Below, one piece after another: positions 63,600 through 64,000 of a DNA stretch of 64,000 nt (its first letter is position 1; each line of letters starts with the position of its first letter). This DNA is from an uncultured Lachnoclostridium sp. GTDB taxonomy: Bacteria > Bacillota > Clostridia > Lachnospirales > Lachnospiraceae. A program made the translations under genes and the position numbers. The notes under the pieces are model-generated. The model was not told where the DNA came from and did no database searches. It saw only the letters and a program-made list of their open reading frames with translations. Where the stretch lies: NCBI GenBank assembly GCA_944381625.1, contig CALWLW010000006.1:91974-155973 (forward strand), written 5' to 3'.

Positions 63600-64000
63600 A
63601 TGTACTTCACTTCCGGCACCGACCGGGCCTTTGAACAGCTCATGCAGGAAAGGCCGGGCGCAGATCACTTTGACAGCGGCGAGGCGGTCACGCCGGAGGA
63701 TTGCGGCACCTGCCGCTTTTACCGCCCGCGCTGGAAATATCAGTTTTGTGTTTTTGAGGAATGTCCCTACCAGCCGGGCAAGCTCACCGCCCTGGACGCG
63801 GTTTCATTCCAAGTGAAAGGAGTTGACGACGAGATGGCAGTTTTTCGCGTAGAGAAAAACCGGGGCTACACGGTGATGTCCAACCACCACCTGCGGAACA
63901 AGGACTTGTCGCTGAAAGCCAAGGAGATCGCAACGATGGACGGAGGCAAGTGTATTTTGCAGGTGCGCGGGGTAAGGCCGTTTTTCAGTGAGAAATACGA
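63600..64000 (+). CDS. Conjugative-element gene(s): Cys-rich small protein, replication initiator start and VirD4-like end in one frame (partial)
   Basis: The frame is open from ATG 63600 (AAAGGAGG upstream) to the window end. Residues 1 to about 78 look like the Cys-rich small protein found at the start of Tn1549-like elements (CGTCRFYRPRWKYQFCVFEEC). At 63834 a second start, with AAAGGAG upstream, begins MAVFRVEKNRGYTVMSNHH, the N-terminus of element replication initiators. After DLSLKAK the sequence changes to MDGGKCILQVRGVRPFFSEKY, which I recognise as the C-terminal part of VirD4/TraG coupling proteins of the same elements. This implies an in-frame deletion joining the two genes. The end is outside the window, so the final product is unknown. 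Confidence 0.6.
   Translation, partial: MYFTSGTDRAFEQLMQERPGADHFDSGEAVTPEDCGTCRFYRPRWKYQFCVFEECPYQPGKLTALDAVSFQVKGVDDEMAVFRVEKNRGYTVMSNHHLRNKDLSLKAKEIATMDGGKCILQVRGVRPFFSEKY

Overview
The window looks like a chromosome segment of a gut Lachnospiraceae bacterium (Bacillota, Clostridia). The grounds are a Gram-positive set of surface systems (SipW-type signal peptidase with camelysin-like substrates, an SPKTG-anchored protein, an LtaS-like enzyme, a SigV/RsiV pair, a PP2C/Ser-Thr kinase pair) embedded in GC-rich housekeeping genes. No rRNA, tRNA or CRISPR array was recognised. Species cannot be fixed from the sequence alone.

Layout. 1-13.8 kb is core metabolism: the 3' end of purB, convergent purC, a CmpB-family membrane protein, a DMT exporter, argS, a CPBP protease, gltB-gltD (glutamate synthase) and an Rpn/PD-(D/E)XK family gene preceded by an 87-bp repeat that recurs at 55.2 kb. 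13.9-44.9 kb is a visibly AT-richer accessory island. It holds (a) a SipW/camelysin surface-fibre operon (13998-20641), (b) a long glycan operon with many overlapping genes (20786-40889) encoding PssD/PssE, GT2-GT4 fusions, an LtaS-like transferase, a Wzm/Wzt-type ABC exporter and an acyl-activating module (two AMP ligases, one carrier protein, three acyltransferase-3 proteins), and (c) a recombinase cassette (40908-44854). 44.9-53.2 kb is a PP2C phosphatase / Ser-Thr kinase / 1756-residue Ig-like surface protein operon. 53.3-63.3 kb is asnS, a CsoR-type repressor, a MATE exporter, parE-parC, a HAD phosphatase and sigV-rsiV. The last 0.7 kb begins a Tn1549-like conjugative element remnant, apparently joined by an internal deletion.

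Most interesting system. A catalytically intact tyrosine recombinase gene (41968-43128) is enclosed by a perfect 29-bp inverted repeat (41746-41774 / 43157-43185). Each copy has the architecture of a recombinase crossover site (10-bp arms, 7-bp spacer). The 1440-bp segment also carries a near-consensus outward promoter (TTGACT-17-TAAAAT). At present it points left at a degenerate recombinase homologue; after inversion it would point right at a second degenerate recombinase homologue that carries two N-terminal zinc-ribbon-like repeats. A 16-bp palindrome, CATAAT-N4-ATTRTG, lies at three promoters: the fibre operon, the glycan operon and the zinc-ribbon recombinase-like gene. The inference is a self-inverting switch that sets the level of a DNA-binding protein controlling both fibre and polysaccharide synthesis, loosely analogous to SinR control of tapA-sipW-tasA and eps in Bacillus subtilis but with unrelated parts. 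The repeats, promoter and palindromes are read directly from the sequence; the regulatory link is inference.
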